Assembly: GCA_025935735.1 (NCBI GenBank)
Contig: JAICUS010000072.1
Coordinates: forward strand, 1-15,243
Direction of reading: 5' to 3'
Source of the DNA: Solirubrobacteraceae bacterium
GTDB lineage: Bacteria > Actinomycetota > Thermoleophilia > Solirubrobacterales > Solirubrobacteraceae
Length of the DNA: 15,243 bases
The position numbers and the translations under genes are program-made. Under the pieces are notes generated by a model. It was not told the DNA's origin. It did not search any database and saw only the letters and a list, made by a program, of their open reading frames with translations. Below are positions 6,871 through 15,015 of this stretch, piece after piece (position 1 is the first letter of the stretch; each line of letters starts with the position of its first letter).

Positions 6871-7790
6871 TGCTGCGCACCAACGCCGACTCGCTGGTCG
6901 AGGTCTCCGTATCCGGGGAGGTCTGGCCCCCCGGCCTGAACCGCCTCCCCTACCAGGCCACGTCGGAGGGCCGGGCGACCGTGGGCATCGGGATGTCGGG
7001 GATCTGCTTCACCCACCGCTGCGGCGACCCGGCCTTCGGCTGGGAGGTCGACCACCTGGAACCGGGCGTGTCGGTGCGCAACCCACTCGACGGCCCGGAG
7101 CACGCGTTGCACTACCTGGCCTGCATGGGCAACGAAGCGGTCGTGACCTCCGGCGCCTGTGCCGGAGCGAGGGGCACGCTCACCGGCGAGCATGCGCACC
7201 TGCTCGTGGACTTCCCGCCCGCCGACATCGAGCTGCTGGCCATCGGCGACCGCATCCAGATCCGGGCGCTCGGCACGGGGCTGGAGCTGCTCGACCATCC
7301 CGGTGTGCTCACGCACAAGGTCAGCCCGCGGCTGCTCGAGGCGCTGCGGCTCGACACGGCCGCCGACGGCTCGCTGCTCGTGCCCGTGGTCGACGAGATC
7401 CCGGCGTACCTGATGGGGTCCGGCGCGGAGCTCATGGCCGACTACGTCGACCAGGACTTCATGACCGGGGACCGCGCCCACATCGCCGAGCTCGGCCTCG
7501 ACCGCCTGCGCCTGGGCGACGTCGTGGCCGTCCCGGACACCAACCACACGTGGGGCCGCGGCTACCGCAAAGGCGCGATGACCATCGGCCTCATCATCCA
7601 TGGCGACTCGGCCTGGACCGGGCATGGGCCCGGGGTCCTCGACCTCCTGACCTGCGCCGAGGAGCAGGTCATCACCACCGTGCGCGATCCCGAGGCCAAC
7701 ATCGCCGTCCGGCTCGGGCTGCGCACGCGCGAAGAGATCGACGCCCGCCGCCCGGGCGACCATGTCAGCTCCTACGCCGTGATCGGCTGA
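6870..7790 (+). CDS. DUF4438 family protein, copy 1
   Basis: A 306-residue protein that I recognise as DUF4438, a family without a firmly assigned function. Features recalled as typical: VDHLEPGVS (60-68), CMGNEA (85-90), the IGDRIQIRALG strand (125-135), AYLMGSG (179-185), DTNHTWGRGY (223-232) and HGDSAWTGHGPGV (244-256). The many conserved Asp, His and Gly residues suggest an enzyme or ligand binder, but no reaction can be named. The block that in copy 2 reads GGIVYNVRVGD is altered here to SGICFTHRCGD. The start is ATG 6870, overlapping the previous stop by one base, with a strong AAGGAGG at 6859-6865. No signal peptide or membrane segment is seen. A paralogue follows immediately. Confidence 0.8.
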   Translation: MLRTNADSLVEVSVSGEVWPPGLNRLPYQATSEGRATVGIGMSGICFTHRCGDPAFGWEVDHLEPGVSVRNPLDGPEHALHYLACMGNEAVVTSGACAGARGTLTGEHAHLLVDFPPADIELLAIGDRIQIRALGTGLELLDHPGVLTHKVSPRLLEALRLDTAADGSLLVPVVDEIPAYLMGSGAELMADYVDQDFMTGDRAHIAELGLDRLRLGDVVAVPDTNHTWGRGYRKGAMTIGLIIHGDSAWTGHGPGVLDLLTCAEEQVITTVRDPEANIAVRLGLRTREEIDARRPGDHVSSYAVIG

Positions 7791-7807
7791 TCGCAGGGGG
7801 AATCGCC

Positions 7808-8701
7808 GTGTTCGACAACCGCAGCCAGATCGTCGGCGTGGCCGTCCAGGGCCAGGTCTCCTCGCCCGAGCTGCCCACGCTGCCCGCCAGCCCGTACGTG
7901 ATCGGCGCGGACGGCCGGCCGCGCCTGCTCGTCCCGCCGGGCGGCATCGTCTACAACGTGCGCGTCGGCGACAGCGCGTTCGGTTGGGCCGCGGACATGG
8001 TCCAGCCGGGCGTGAGCATCAAGAGCCCCGCCGACGGCCCGAACCACGCGCTCAATGTGATCGCCTGCCTGGGCAACGAGGCGATCGTCGCGAGCGGTGC
8101 GGCGCGCGGCGCGCGCGGCACCGTGGTGGGCAAGAGCGGCCGCTTCGCCGACCACGTCATCGTCCACTTCGCCGCCGACGTGCTCGAGCGCCTCGCCATC
8201 CAGGACAAGGTGCTCGTCCGCGCGCTGGGCCGCAGCCTCGCGCTCAGCGACTACCCGGACGTGCAGCTCAAGAGCTGCTCGCCGGCGCTGCTGGACGCGC
8301 TGGAGGTGCGCGCCGACGAGCCCGGCGTGCTCACTGTCCCGGTGGCCGCCGAGGTGCCGCCGCAGCTGGCGGGCGCCGGCGCCGGCCTGGGCGCCGAGAG
8401 CGGGGCGATCCAGATCCAGACCGAGGACGAGGCGGCGCTGCGTGCGGCCGGGCTGGACGGCCTGCGCCTCGGCGACATCGTGGCGCTGCGCGACTTCGAC
8501 ACGCGCTGGGGCCCGGGCTACCTCGCCGGCGCCACGACGATCGGCGTGGTCGCGCACGGCGACAGCCCGCGCGGCGGCCACGGGCCGGGCGTGACGCCGC
8601 TGATGACCGCGGCGGGCGCGCGCCTGAAGCCCGAGCTGCGGTCCGAGCGCAACCTGGCCGACCTGCTGGGCCTGCGCGCGGCGGAAGAGGCGGCGGCGTA
8701 G
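7808..8701 (+). CDS. DUF4438 family protein, copy 2
   Basis: A 297-residue paralogue of the preceding protein. I place the start at GTG 7808, which has a GGGGG-rich ribosome binding site just upstream and whose N-terminus (M-F-D-N-R, then VAVQGQVSSP) aligns with copy 1 (EVSVSGEVWPP). Shared blocks are AFGW (57-60), PGVS (67-70), CLGNEA (87-92), LGD (221-223) and HGD..GHGPGV (250-262). It keeps GGIVYNVRVGD (45-55). It differs from copy 1 at several charged positions: D-H-L-E-P becomes D-M-V-Q-P (63-67), D-T-N-H-T-W-G-R becomes D-F-D-T-R-W-G-P (229-236), and the DYVDQD stretch becomes SGAIQIQ. The two copies therefore probably do different jobs or combine in one complex. Function unknown. Confidence 0.8.
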   Translation: MFDNRSQIVGVAVQGQVSSPELPTLPASPYVIGADGRPRLLVPPGGIVYNVRVGDSAFGWAADMVQPGVSIKSPADGPNHALNVIACLGNEAIVASGAARGARGTVVGKSGRFADHVIVHFAADVLERLAIQDKVLVRALGRSLALSDYPDVQLKSCSPALLDALEVRADEPGVLTVPVAAEVPPQLAGAGAGLGAESGAIQIQTEDEAALRAAGLDGLRLGDIVALRDFDTRWGPGYLAGATTIGVVAHGDSPRGGHGPGVTPLMTAAGARLKPELRSERNLADLLGLRAAEEAAA

Positions 8702-8708
8702 CGGCGGG

Positions 8709-9440
8709 ATGGGCGTGCTGGAAGACCGGGTGGCGCTCGTGACGGGCGCCGGGGCGGGCCTGGGCCGGGCCGTCGCGCTCGCCCTCGCCCGGGCGGGCGC
8801 GCGGGTCGTCGCCGTCTCGCTGCATGCGTCCGAGCTGGAGGAAGTGGCCGCGGCGGCCGCGGCGGAGGGGCTGGAGCTGGAGCCGGTCGCCGCCGACGTC
8901 GGCGACGCCGAGCGGACCGGTGCGGTGGCCGCGCAGATCCTGGACGCGCACGGCCGGGTCGACGTGCTGGTCAACAACGCCGGGATCATCGCGGTCAAGC
9001 CGATCGAGGAGACCACGCCGGCGGAGTGGGACAAGATCCTGGCCACCAACCTGCGCGGCCCGTTCCTGTACTCGCGCGCGTTCATCCCGGCCATGAAGGC
9101 GCGCGGCGAGGGCCTGATCGTGAACGTCACCTCCGAGTCCGGCATCCGCGGCTTCGTGGGCGAGTCGGCCTACTGCCCCTCGAAGTTCGGCCTGGAGGGG
9201 CTGACGCGGACGCTCGCGCTCGAGCTCGAGCCGTTCGGCATCCGGGTGGTCTCCGTCACACCCGGCAAGGCCATGCGCACGCCGATGTCCGAGACCACCT
9301 ACGACGCCGCGGCGCGCGCCGAGTGGGTCGACCCTCGCGAGCTGGCGCCGGGGTTCGTGGCGCTGGCCGCGTCGCGCGACCCGGCGATCACCGGCGGGCG
9401 CTACGACGCCTGGAAGCTCGCGCGGGAGGCGCTCGGGTAG
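8709..9440 (+). CDS. Short-chain dehydrogenase/reductase (SDR)
   Basis: A 243-residue classical SDR. It has a TGAGAGLG nucleotide loop (12-19), NNAG (89-92), Asn114 in ATNLRGPF, Ser142 in NVTSESG, and Tyr155 with Lys159 in YCPSK, so the catalytic tetrad is complete. The family oxidises or reduces alcohols and ketones with NAD(P)H. The residues after the second strand (AVSLHA) include no obvious acidic NAD selector, so cofactor choice is open. It lies 7 bp after DUF4438 copy 2 and its TAG is directly followed by the permease ATG, which places it in the operon and makes a role on the transported compound or an intermediate likely. The substrate cannot be deduced. The start at 8709 fits the normal SDR N-terminus. 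Confidence 0.92.
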   Translation: MGVLEDRVALVTGAGAGLGRAVALALARAGARVVAVSLHASELEEVAAAAAAEGLELEPVAADVGDAERTGAVAAQILDAHGRVDVLVNNAGIIAVKPIEETTPAEWDKILATNLRGPFLYSRAFIPAMKARGEGLIVNVTSESGIRGFVGESAYCPSKFGLEGLTRTLALELEPFGIRVVSVTPGKAMRTPMSETTYDAAARAEWVDPRELAPGFVALAASRDPAITGGRYDAWKLAREALG

Positions 9441-10382
9441 ATGGGGCGCTTCCGCTTCCTGCGCGGCCGGCTGCTGCAAGCCGTCCCGGTCGTGTTCGGC
9501 GTGACCGTGGTGGCGTTCTTCATCCTGCGGCTGATCCCGGGCGACCCGACGTCGGTCATGCTCGGCGCCCACTGGACGCCCCAGCGCGCCGCGGAGCTGC
9601 GGCACACGCTCGGTCTCGACCGGTCGATCGCCGAGCAGTACCGGCTGTTCATCGGCAACCTGTTCAAGCTCGACCTGGGCGACTCGATCTACTACCGGCG
9701 CTCGGTCAGCGCGCTGATCGGCGAGCGGCTCCCGGTGACGCTGTGGCTGGCCGTCTACTCGACGGTCCTGGCGATCGTCATCAGCGTCCCGCTGGCCACG
9801 CTCAGCGCGCTGCGGCGCAACGGCGTGGTCGACCAGGCCACGCGGGTCAGCTTCCTGGTGATCTTCGCCATGCCGCCGTTCTGGGTGGGCCTGATCCTCA
9901 TCCTGCTGCTGGGGCTCAACCTGCAGATCTTCCCGGTGTCGGGTTACGGCACGGGCGTCGGCGGCCACCTCTATCACCTGTTCCTGCCGGCGCTGACGAT
10001 CGCGCTGGGCTTCGGGGCGATCCTCACGCGCACGCTGCGCAACAGCATCCTCAACGTGCTCCAGGCCGACTATCTCGACACGGCCCGGGCGAAGGGCCTG
10101 GGCGGCCTGCGCGTCCTCAACCGGCACGTGCTGCGCAACGCGCTGATCTCGGCGGTGACCGTGATCGGCGTCAACCTCGCCTACCTCGTCGGCAGCACCG
10201 TGATCATCGAGAACGTGTTCGCGCTGCCCGGGCTGGGGCAGCTGCTGGCGTTCTCCATCAGCACCCGCGACCTCGCGGTCGTGCAGGGGATCATCCTCGT
10301 CTTCGGCCTCTGCGTGGTGGCGATCAACCTGCTCACCGACGTCGCCTACGCGGTCATGGACCCGCAGGTCTCGTTCGACTGA
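9441..10382 (+). CDS. ABC transporter permease, DppB/OppB type
   Basis: A 313-residue inner-membrane protein of the peptide/nickel/opine transporter family. It begins with a positively charged N-terminus and a first membrane helix (about 11-30), followed by an external loop containing LIPGDP and the family's LGLDRSIAEQY. Further helices lie at about 100-123, 137-160, 181-198, 236-256 and 278-298. The cytoplasmic EAA loop that docks on the ATPases is at about 211-234 (YLDTARAKGLGG...). The C-terminus carries the typical YAVMDPQV. The ATG follows the SDR stop with no spacer; GGGAGG at 9424-9429 is the likely ribosome binding site. It pairs with the next gene to form the membrane channel. Confidence 0.93.
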   Translation: MGRFRFLRGRLLQAVPVVFGVTVVAFFILRLIPGDPTSVMLGAHWTPQRAAELRHTLGLDRSIAEQYRLFIGNLFKLDLGDSIYYRRSVSALIGERLPVTLWLAVYSTVLAIVISVPLATLSALRRNGVVDQATRVSFLVIFAMPPFWVGLILILLLGLNLQIFPVSGYGTGVGGHLYHLFLPALTIALGFGAILTRTLRNSILNVLQADYLDTARAKGLGGLRVLNRHVLRNALISAVTVIGVNLAYLVGSTVIIENVFALPGLGQLLAFSISTRDLAVVQGIILVFGLCVVAINLLTDVAYAVMDPQVSFD

Positions 10383-10383
10383 G

Positions 10384-11271
10384 ATGAGCGAGATCCTCAA
10401 TGAGCCCGTGGCCGGCCCCGTCACCCTGGCGACGACGCCGCGCACGCCGTTCTCGTGGGCCCGGCTGCGCGGGCGCGTGCCGCTGGTCATCGGCATCGTG
10501 CTGGTGGTCCTGATCGTGCTCTCCGCGGTGTTCGCGCCGCTGCTCGCGCCGTACGACCCGAACGAGCAGGACCTGGTGAACGCGCTCGCCCCGCCCGGCA
10601 CGGCCGGTCACCTGCTGGGCACCGACCAGTTCGGCCGCGACCTGCTCAGCCGCGTGCTCTTCGCGGGCCGGGTCGACCTGCTGATCGCGTTCGCCGCGAC
10701 CTGCGTGACGATGACCTTCGGCTCGCTCTACGGGCTGGTCAGCGGCTTCTCCGGCCGCCGCGTCGACGCCGTGCTGATGCGGATCGTCGACGTCGTCTTC
10801 GCCTTCCCGCTGATCGTGCTCGTGCTGGCGGTCATCGCCATCCTGGGCAGCGGGCTGCTGAACATGCTGATCGCCATGTGGGCGGTCACGTGGGTGCCGT
10901 ACGCGCGCATCGTGCGCGGCGAGGTGCTGGTGCTCAAGCAGCGCGACTACACGGTGGCCGCTCGCGCGCTCGGCTACGGCAACGCCCGGATCATGTTCCG
11001 CCACGTGCTGCCCAACGCGGCCGCCCCGGCTCTCGTGTACGGGATGGTCGACGCGGTCAACAATGTGAGCATCGGCGCGGCGCTCGGCTTCCTCGGGCTG
11101 GGTGTGGCCGACCCCACGGCGGAGTGGGGCAAGATGATCGCCGACGCGCAGGAGTACATCGCCACCAACTGGTGGCTCGCCGCGGTGCCGGGCGTGATGA
11201 TCGCGCTGTTCGGGCTCGGGCTGAGCCTGATCGGCGACAACCTGGCCGACTGGCTGCGAGGGGAGCGATGA
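10384..11271 (+). CDS. ABC transporter permease, DppC/OppC type
   Basis: A 295-residue inner-membrane permease. The N-terminus has the OppC_N layout: a cytoplasmic tail, a helix at about 33-55, then APYDPNEQDL and HLLGTDQFGRDLLSRV (76-91), a hallmark of DppC proteins. Further helices occupy about 97-120, 134-156, 159-175, 214-240 and 267-284. The EAA loop is at about 189-211 (YTVAARALGYGNARIMFRHV). It begins one base after the DppB stop and ends in ATGATG, overlapping the next gene. Together with the preceding permease and the two ATPases it forms a complete importer. Confidence 0.93.
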   Translation: MSEILNEPVAGPVTLATTPRTPFSWARLRGRVPLVIGIVLVVLIVLSAVFAPLLAPYDPNEQDLVNALAPPGTAGHLLGTDQFGRDLLSRVLFAGRVDLLIAFAATCVTMTFGSLYGLVSGFSGRRVDAVLMRIVDVVFAFPLIVLVLAVIAILGSGLLNMLIAMWAVTWVPYARIVRGEVLVLKQRDYTVAARALGYGNARIMFRHVLPNAAAPALVYGMVDAVNNVSIGAALGFLGLGVADPTAEWGKMIADAQEYIATNWWLAAVPGVMIALFGLGLSLIGDNLADWLRGER

Positions 11272-12305
11272 TGGGCGCGACGGACGACCGGGCCCTGGCC
11301 GCCGCCGCGGCCGCCCCGGCGGCCGGCGGCGAGCCGGTGCTGGCGGTGCGCGACCTCCAGGTCCGCTACGAGGGCACGCGCACGGTGCACGCGGTCAACG
11401 GCGTCAGCTTCGCTGTCGGCGCGGGAGAGATCTTCGGCCTGGTCGGCGAGAGCGGCTGCGGCAAGAGCGCGACGCTGCGGGCCATGATCGGGCTGTTGCC
11501 CAAGTCGGCGCACGTGGCGGGCGAGGTGCGCTTCGGAGGCGACGACCTGCTGGCGATGCGCGAGCGCGAGCTGCGGGCCGTCCGCGGCGCCGGCATCTCG
11601 ATGATCTTCCAGGACCCGATGACCTACCTGAATCCGGTCCTGAAGGTGGGCGAGCAGCTCACCGAGACGCTGAGCCGGCACACGGACCTCGACCGCCGCG
11701 CGCGCCGGGCCCGGGCGGTCCAGCTGCTGCGCCAGGTCGGGATCGCGTCGGCCGAGCGGCGGGTGCGCCAGTACCCGCACGAGTTCAGCGGCGGCATGCG
11801 CCAGCGCGTGCTGATCGCCATCGCGCTGGCCTGCGGGTCCAAGGTCCTGCTGGCCGACGAGCCGACGACCGCGCTCGACGTGACCATCCAGGATCAGATC
11901 CTGCGCCTGCTGCGCGAGCTGCGAGCCGAGCTGGGGATGAGCATCGTGCTGGTCAGCCACGACCTGGGCGTGATCGTCCAGACGTGCGACCGCGTGGCCG
12001 TGATGTACGGCGGCCAGGTGGTGGAGTCCGCGCCGGTGCGCGAGCTGCTGCGCGCGCCCCGGCACCCGTACACGGTCGGCCTGGTCGAGTCGCTGCCGCG
12101 GCCGGCGAACCCGAGCCGGTTCCTGAAGCCGATCGGCGGCTCGCCGCCCAGCCTGCGCGAGGCCCCGCGCACGTGCGTGTTCGAGCCACGCTGCCCGCTG
12201 GCCGAGGAGGCCTGCCGGGAATGGGACACAGAGCTGCTCGACGTCGGGCCGGCGCACGCCTCGCGCTGCCGGCGCCACAGCGCCGTGGAGGCTCCGGTTG
12301 TCTGA
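11271..12305 (+). CDS. ABC transporter ATP-binding protein, DppD/OppD type
   Basis: A 344-residue cytoplasmic ATPase. It has Walker A GESGCGKS (59-66), Q-loop Gln114, signature FSGGM (172-176), Walker B VLLADE (192-197), D-loop ALDVT and switch His230. The C-terminal oligopeptide-transporter domain has HPYTVGLVESLP and four cysteines (302, 308, 315, 333). In this family they are spaced as in the iron-sulphur-binding tail reported for some Dpp ATPases. The first helical half has the DppD-specific DPMTYLNPV. Two ATGs are possible, 11268 (ATGA overlap) and 11271. I prefer 11271 because AGGGGAG at 11259-11265 is then five bases away. The Ala-rich first 20 residues precede the nucleotide-binding fold. 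Confidence 0.93.
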   Translation: MGATDDRALAAAAAAPAAGGEPVLAVRDLQVRYEGTRTVHAVNGVSFAVGAGEIFGLVGESGCGKSATLRAMIGLLPKSAHVAGEVRFGGDDLLAMRERELRAVRGAGISMIFQDPMTYLNPVLKVGEQLTETLSRHTDLDRRARRARAVQLLRQVGIASAERRVRQYPHEFSGGMRQRVLIAIALACGSKVLLADEPTTALDVTIQDQILRLLRELRAELGMSIVLVSHDLGVIVQTCDRVAVMYGGQVVESAPVRELLRAPRHPYTVGLVESLPRPANPSRFLKPIGGSPPSLREAPRTCVFEPRCPLAEEACREWDTELLDVGPAHASRCRRHSAVEAPVV

Positions 12306-13272
12306 GACGCCGCTGGTCGAGGCCCGTGGGCTGAGCAAGCACTACCGCGTCGGGCGCGGAATGCTCGGCCGTGGCGCCGACGTGCTGCGCGCGGTCGACG
12401 ACGTCTCGTTCGCCCTGCCGAGCGGGACGACGGTCGGCCTGGTGGGCGAGAGCGGCTGCGGCAAGAGCACGCTGGGCCGGGTCCTGCTGGCGCTGGAGAA
12501 GCCGACCAGCGGCGAGGTGCGCTTCGCCGGCCGGCCGGTCGACCCGGCCGACAAGCGCGCCGTGCGGCGGCTGCGCCGCGAGATCCAGATCATCTTCCAG
12601 GACCCGTACTCCTCGCTGAACCCGCGCCAGACCGTGCGCGGAGCGCTCGAAGAGGTCCTGCGCGTGCACGAGCTGTGCCCGCCGGGCGAGCGCCGGGCAC
12701 GTGTGGACGAGCTGCTCGAGCGCGTGGGACTCGACCCCGCGATGGGCGACCGGCGCCCGCACGAGTTCAGCGGCGGCCAGCGCCAGCGCATCGTGATCGC
12801 CCGCGCACTGGCCGTCGGCCCGCGGTTCATCGTGGCCGACGAGGCCGTGTCCGCGCTCGACGTCTCGATCCGCGCGCAGATCCTCAACCTGCTGGTCACG
12901 CTGCAGGACGACCTCGACCTGACCTACCTGTTCATCTCGCACGACCTCGGCGTGGTCCGCCACATGAGCACGCGGATCGTGGTCATGTACCTCGGCCGCG
13001 TGGTCGAGGAGGCGGCCACCGGCGAGCTGTTCGACGAGCCGCTCCATCCCTACACGCAGGCGCTGCTGGCGGCGGTGCCCTCGGTGGACGCCGGCGAGTC
13101 GCGTCACGAGCGCGGGGTGGAGGGCGACCTGCCGAGCCCGCTCGACCCGCCGGCCGGCTGCCACTTCCATCCGCGCTGCCCGTTCGCCATGGAGCGGTGC
13201 CGCCACGAGTACCCCGCGACCCGCATCCGGGCGGGCGGGAGAACCGTGGCGTGCCATCTCTATGACGATTGA
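12298..13272 (+). CDS. ABC transporter ATP-binding protein, DppF/OppF type
   Basis: A 324-residue ATPase, partner of the preceding one. It has Walker A GESGCGKS (50-57), Q-loop Gln101 followed by DPYSSLNPR, signature FSGGQ (157-161), Walker B FIVADE (177-182) followed by AVSALDVS, and switch His215. The C-terminal domain has HPYTQALLAAVP and cysteines 288, 294, 301 and 319. The start is TTG 12298, which overlaps the previous gene by 8 bp; GGAGG at 12287-12291, six bases upstream, and the alignment of the N-terminus support it. Its stop codon lies inside the -35 box of the next promoter, so the operon's last gene and the binding-protein promoter are fused without any gap. Confidence 0.92.
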   Translation: MSETPLVEARGLSKHYRVGRGMLGRGADVLRAVDDVSFALPSGTTVGLVGESGCGKSTLGRVLLALEKPTSGEVRFAGRPVDPADKRAVRRLRREIQIIFQDPYSSLNPRQTVRGALEEVLRVHELCPPGERRARVDELLERVGLDPAMGDRRPHEFSGGQRQRIVIARALAVGPRFIVADEAVSALDVSIRAQILNLLVTLQDDLDLTYLFISHDLGVVRHMSTRIVVMYLGRVVEEAATGELFDEPLHPYTQALLAAVPSVDAGESRHERGVEGDLPSPLDPPAGCHFHPRCPFAMERCRHEYPATRIRAGGRTVACHLYDD

Positions 13273-13301
13273 CAGAGTGAAAATCTGCAACTAAGATGAA
13301 A
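13269..13301 (+). promoter_or_regulatory. Promoter of the solute-binding protein gene, shared 33-bp element (copy 2)
   Basis: TTGACA (13269-13274), a 17-bp spacer and TAAGAT (13292-13297) form a promoter whose -35 box overlaps the TGA of the upstream ATPase gene. It matches copy 1 at 1401-1433 in 25 of 33 bases with no gap, including the whole first 14 bases and both TGAAA repeats (13278 and 13297). It lets the binding protein be made in excess over the membrane components while sharing the operon's control. Confidence 0.75.
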
Positions 13302-13313
13302 CCACGGCGGCCG

Positions 13314-13328
13314 CCCCGGCTGTCGGGG
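13314..13328 (+). other. Small stem-loop in the leader of the binding-protein mRNA
   Basis: CCCCG, a five-base loop and CGGGG form a perfect 5-bp GC stem six bases before the ribosome binding site GAGGAGG (13334-13340). A GGCGGCCGCC palindrome (13306-13315) touches its left arm, and the two folds are mutually exclusive. It could stabilise the transcript's 5' end, but in DNA this GC-rich short stems arise by chance. Confidence 0.3.
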
Positions 13329-13348
13329 GAGTCGAGGAGGGCTCATCG

Positions 13349-14992
13349 ATGATGTTCCTTCGCACGGCGCGCGCGCCCGCGCGCGGGTTCGGCTGGGCGG
13401 CCATCGTCGGCGCCGCCGCGCTGGCCGCCGGCTGCGGCGGCGGCGGTGCGGGATCCGGCGGTGCGGGCAGCACCGGCCAGGGCAAGTCGCTGGCCAAGGC
13501 GGCCGACGCCGGCGGCACCGGCTGCAAGAGCGTCAAGCGCGGCGGCACGCTGCGGTTCGGCGTCGACCAGGACGTCATCAGCTTCGACGCGCATGCCACG
13601 CAGGACAACGGCTCCCTGTGGGCGGACATGAACGTCTACGACCAGCTCGTCGAGCTGGCGCCCGACGCCAAGAAGGTGGTGCCCGGCCTCGCGCAGTCCT
13701 GGACGGTCTCCGACGGCGGTCGCGTGTACACGTTCCATCTGCGGCCGAACGCGAAGTTCTATGACGGCACCCCGGTCACGGCCGACGACGTGAAGTTCTC
13801 CTTCGACCGCGTCGAGGCGCCCAAGTCCCCGCTCAACTGGACGCTGTCGGCGGTCAAGTCCACCGACGTGGTGGACCCGCACACGGTCAAGGTCACGCTG
13901 GGCAAGCCGTACGCGCCGTTCCTCAACGACCTGACGCTGTGGGGCGCGTCGATCATGTCCAAGAAGGCCGTCGAGGGCGGCCAGGACCCGAAGACGCACC
14001 CGGTCGGCTCCGGGCCGTTCTCCGTGGCCGAGTTCAAGCCGGGCGACCACGTGCTGCTCAAGGCCAACCCGTACTACTGGGGCAAGGATTCCTGCGGCAA
14101 CAAGTACCCGTACCTGGCCGCGGTCCGGCTGGACTACGTGCCCAACGACAACACGCGCATGACCGAGCTGCGCGGCGGCCAGCTCGACGCCGTGATGGAC
14201 GTGCCGTTCAACCAGATCGGCTCGATCGACGCCGACCCCAAGCTCGTGGCTGCGGCGACGCCGCAGCTGGGCGTGATCGCCAGCGCGCTGAACATGACCC
14301 ACGTCCCGCAGTTCCGCGACCCGAACGTGGTCAAGGCGATGAACTACGCGATCGACCGCCAGGCGATCGTCAAGAGCGTGTTCTTCGGCAACGCGAAGGC
14401 GGCGACCTCGCCGATCGACCCGGGCGTCTACTTCCACACCGACAGTTACGGCTATGCCTACGACCTCGCCAAGGCGAAGTCGCTGATGGCCAAGTCGAAG
14501 TACCCGAAGGGCTTCACCGTGACCTTCAGCCCGCCGGCCGGCGACCAGCTCGCCTCCTCGATCGCCACGATCATGCAGAGCCAGCTCAAGCAGATCGGCA
14601 TCACGATGAAGATCGCGCCGGTCGACCAGACGACGGCGTTCGAGCGCCTGCAGAAGCAGCAGTTCGAGATGTCGTACACGTACGGCACCAGCGACAACCT
14701 GGACCCCAACGCGAACATGCTGTTCTGCTGCGTGTCCGACGGCGGGGCGAAGTCGGGCTACACGGGCTGGGTCGACAAGGAGGCGGACGCGCTGTACCGC
14801 AAGACCCAGGGCGAGCAGGACATGACCAAGCGCGGCCAGCTGTTCGACCAGTGGCAGAAGATCATCATGGACAAGCTGCCGATCCTCTGGCTGATCAACC
14901 CGACCAACCGGTTCGCGTTCGCCAACGACGTCCACGACTTCTTCATCCAGAGCACGGCGCACTACCCGCTCTGGGTGGCGTGGAAGGGCTAG
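13349..14992 (+). CDS. Solute-binding lipoprotein of a Dpp-type ABC importer (SBP family 5)
   Basis: A 547-residue extracytoplasmic binding protein. A signal peptide with Arg residues and a hydrophobic stretch ends in the lipobox LAAGC, so Cys29 should be lipidated after cleavage. A Gly/Ser-rich linker follows. The mature domain starts at RGGTLRFGVDQD (64-75) and shows the family-5 block VPGLAQSWTVSDGG, FHLRPNAKFYDGTPVTADDVKFSFDRV. It captures the substrate for the permease/ATPase complex encoded just upstream. The family binds peptides, opines, nickel complexes and sugars, and the ligand cannot be told here. ATG 13349 has GAGGAGG eight bases upstream; a second ATG at 13352 is less well spaced. 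It has its own promoter at 13269. Four cysteines in the mature part (two adjacent in LFCCVS) are unusual in number for this class. Confidence 0.93.
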   Translation: MMFLRTARAPARGFGWAAIVGAAALAAGCGGGGAGSGGAGSTGQGKSLAKAADAGGTGCKSVKRGGTLRFGVDQDVISFDAHATQDNGSLWADMNVYDQLVELAPDAKKVVPGLAQSWTVSDGGRVYTFHLRPNAKFYDGTPVTADDVKFSFDRVEAPKSPLNWTLSAVKSTDVVDPHTVKVTLGKPYAPFLNDLTLWGASIMSKKAVEGGQDPKTHPVGSGPFSVAEFKPGDHVLLKANPYYWGKDSCGNKYPYLAAVRLDYVPNDNTRMTELRGGQLDAVMDVPFNQIGSIDADPKLVAAATPQLGVIASALNMTHVPQFRDPNVVKAMNYAIDRQAIVKSVFFGNAKAATSPIDPGVYFHTDSYGYAYDLAKAKSLMAKSKYPKGFTVTFSPPAGDQLASSIATIMQSQLKQIGITMKIAPVDQTTAFERLQKQQFEMSYTYGTSDNLDPNANMLFCCVSDGGAKSGYTGWVDKEADALYRKTQGEQDMTKRGQLFDQWQKIIMDKLPILWLINPTNRFAFANDVHDFFIQSTAHYPLWVAWKG

Positions 14993-15015
14993 TGGCCCCT
15001 CCCGCGGATACGCAC

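Noticed and set aside
8331..10601. A 756-codon open frame on the minus strand
   Set aside because: It lies antisense across the DUF4438, SDR and permease genes, all of which have strong family motifs. Long antisense frames are expected opposite genes with G/C-rich third positions, and its Arg/Ala/His-rich translation resembles no protein.
12841..12870. DEAVSALD instead of DEPxSALD in the DppF-type ATPase as a defect
   Set aside because: The Pro-to-Ala variant is common in Dpp/Opp ATPases, and the Walker B Asp and Glu are intact.
13367..13386. Run of alternating GC (GCGCGCGC) near the start of the binding-protein gene
   Set aside because: It encodes the Ala/Arg-rich signal peptide start (TARAPARG) and is ordinary codon bias in such GC-rich DNA.
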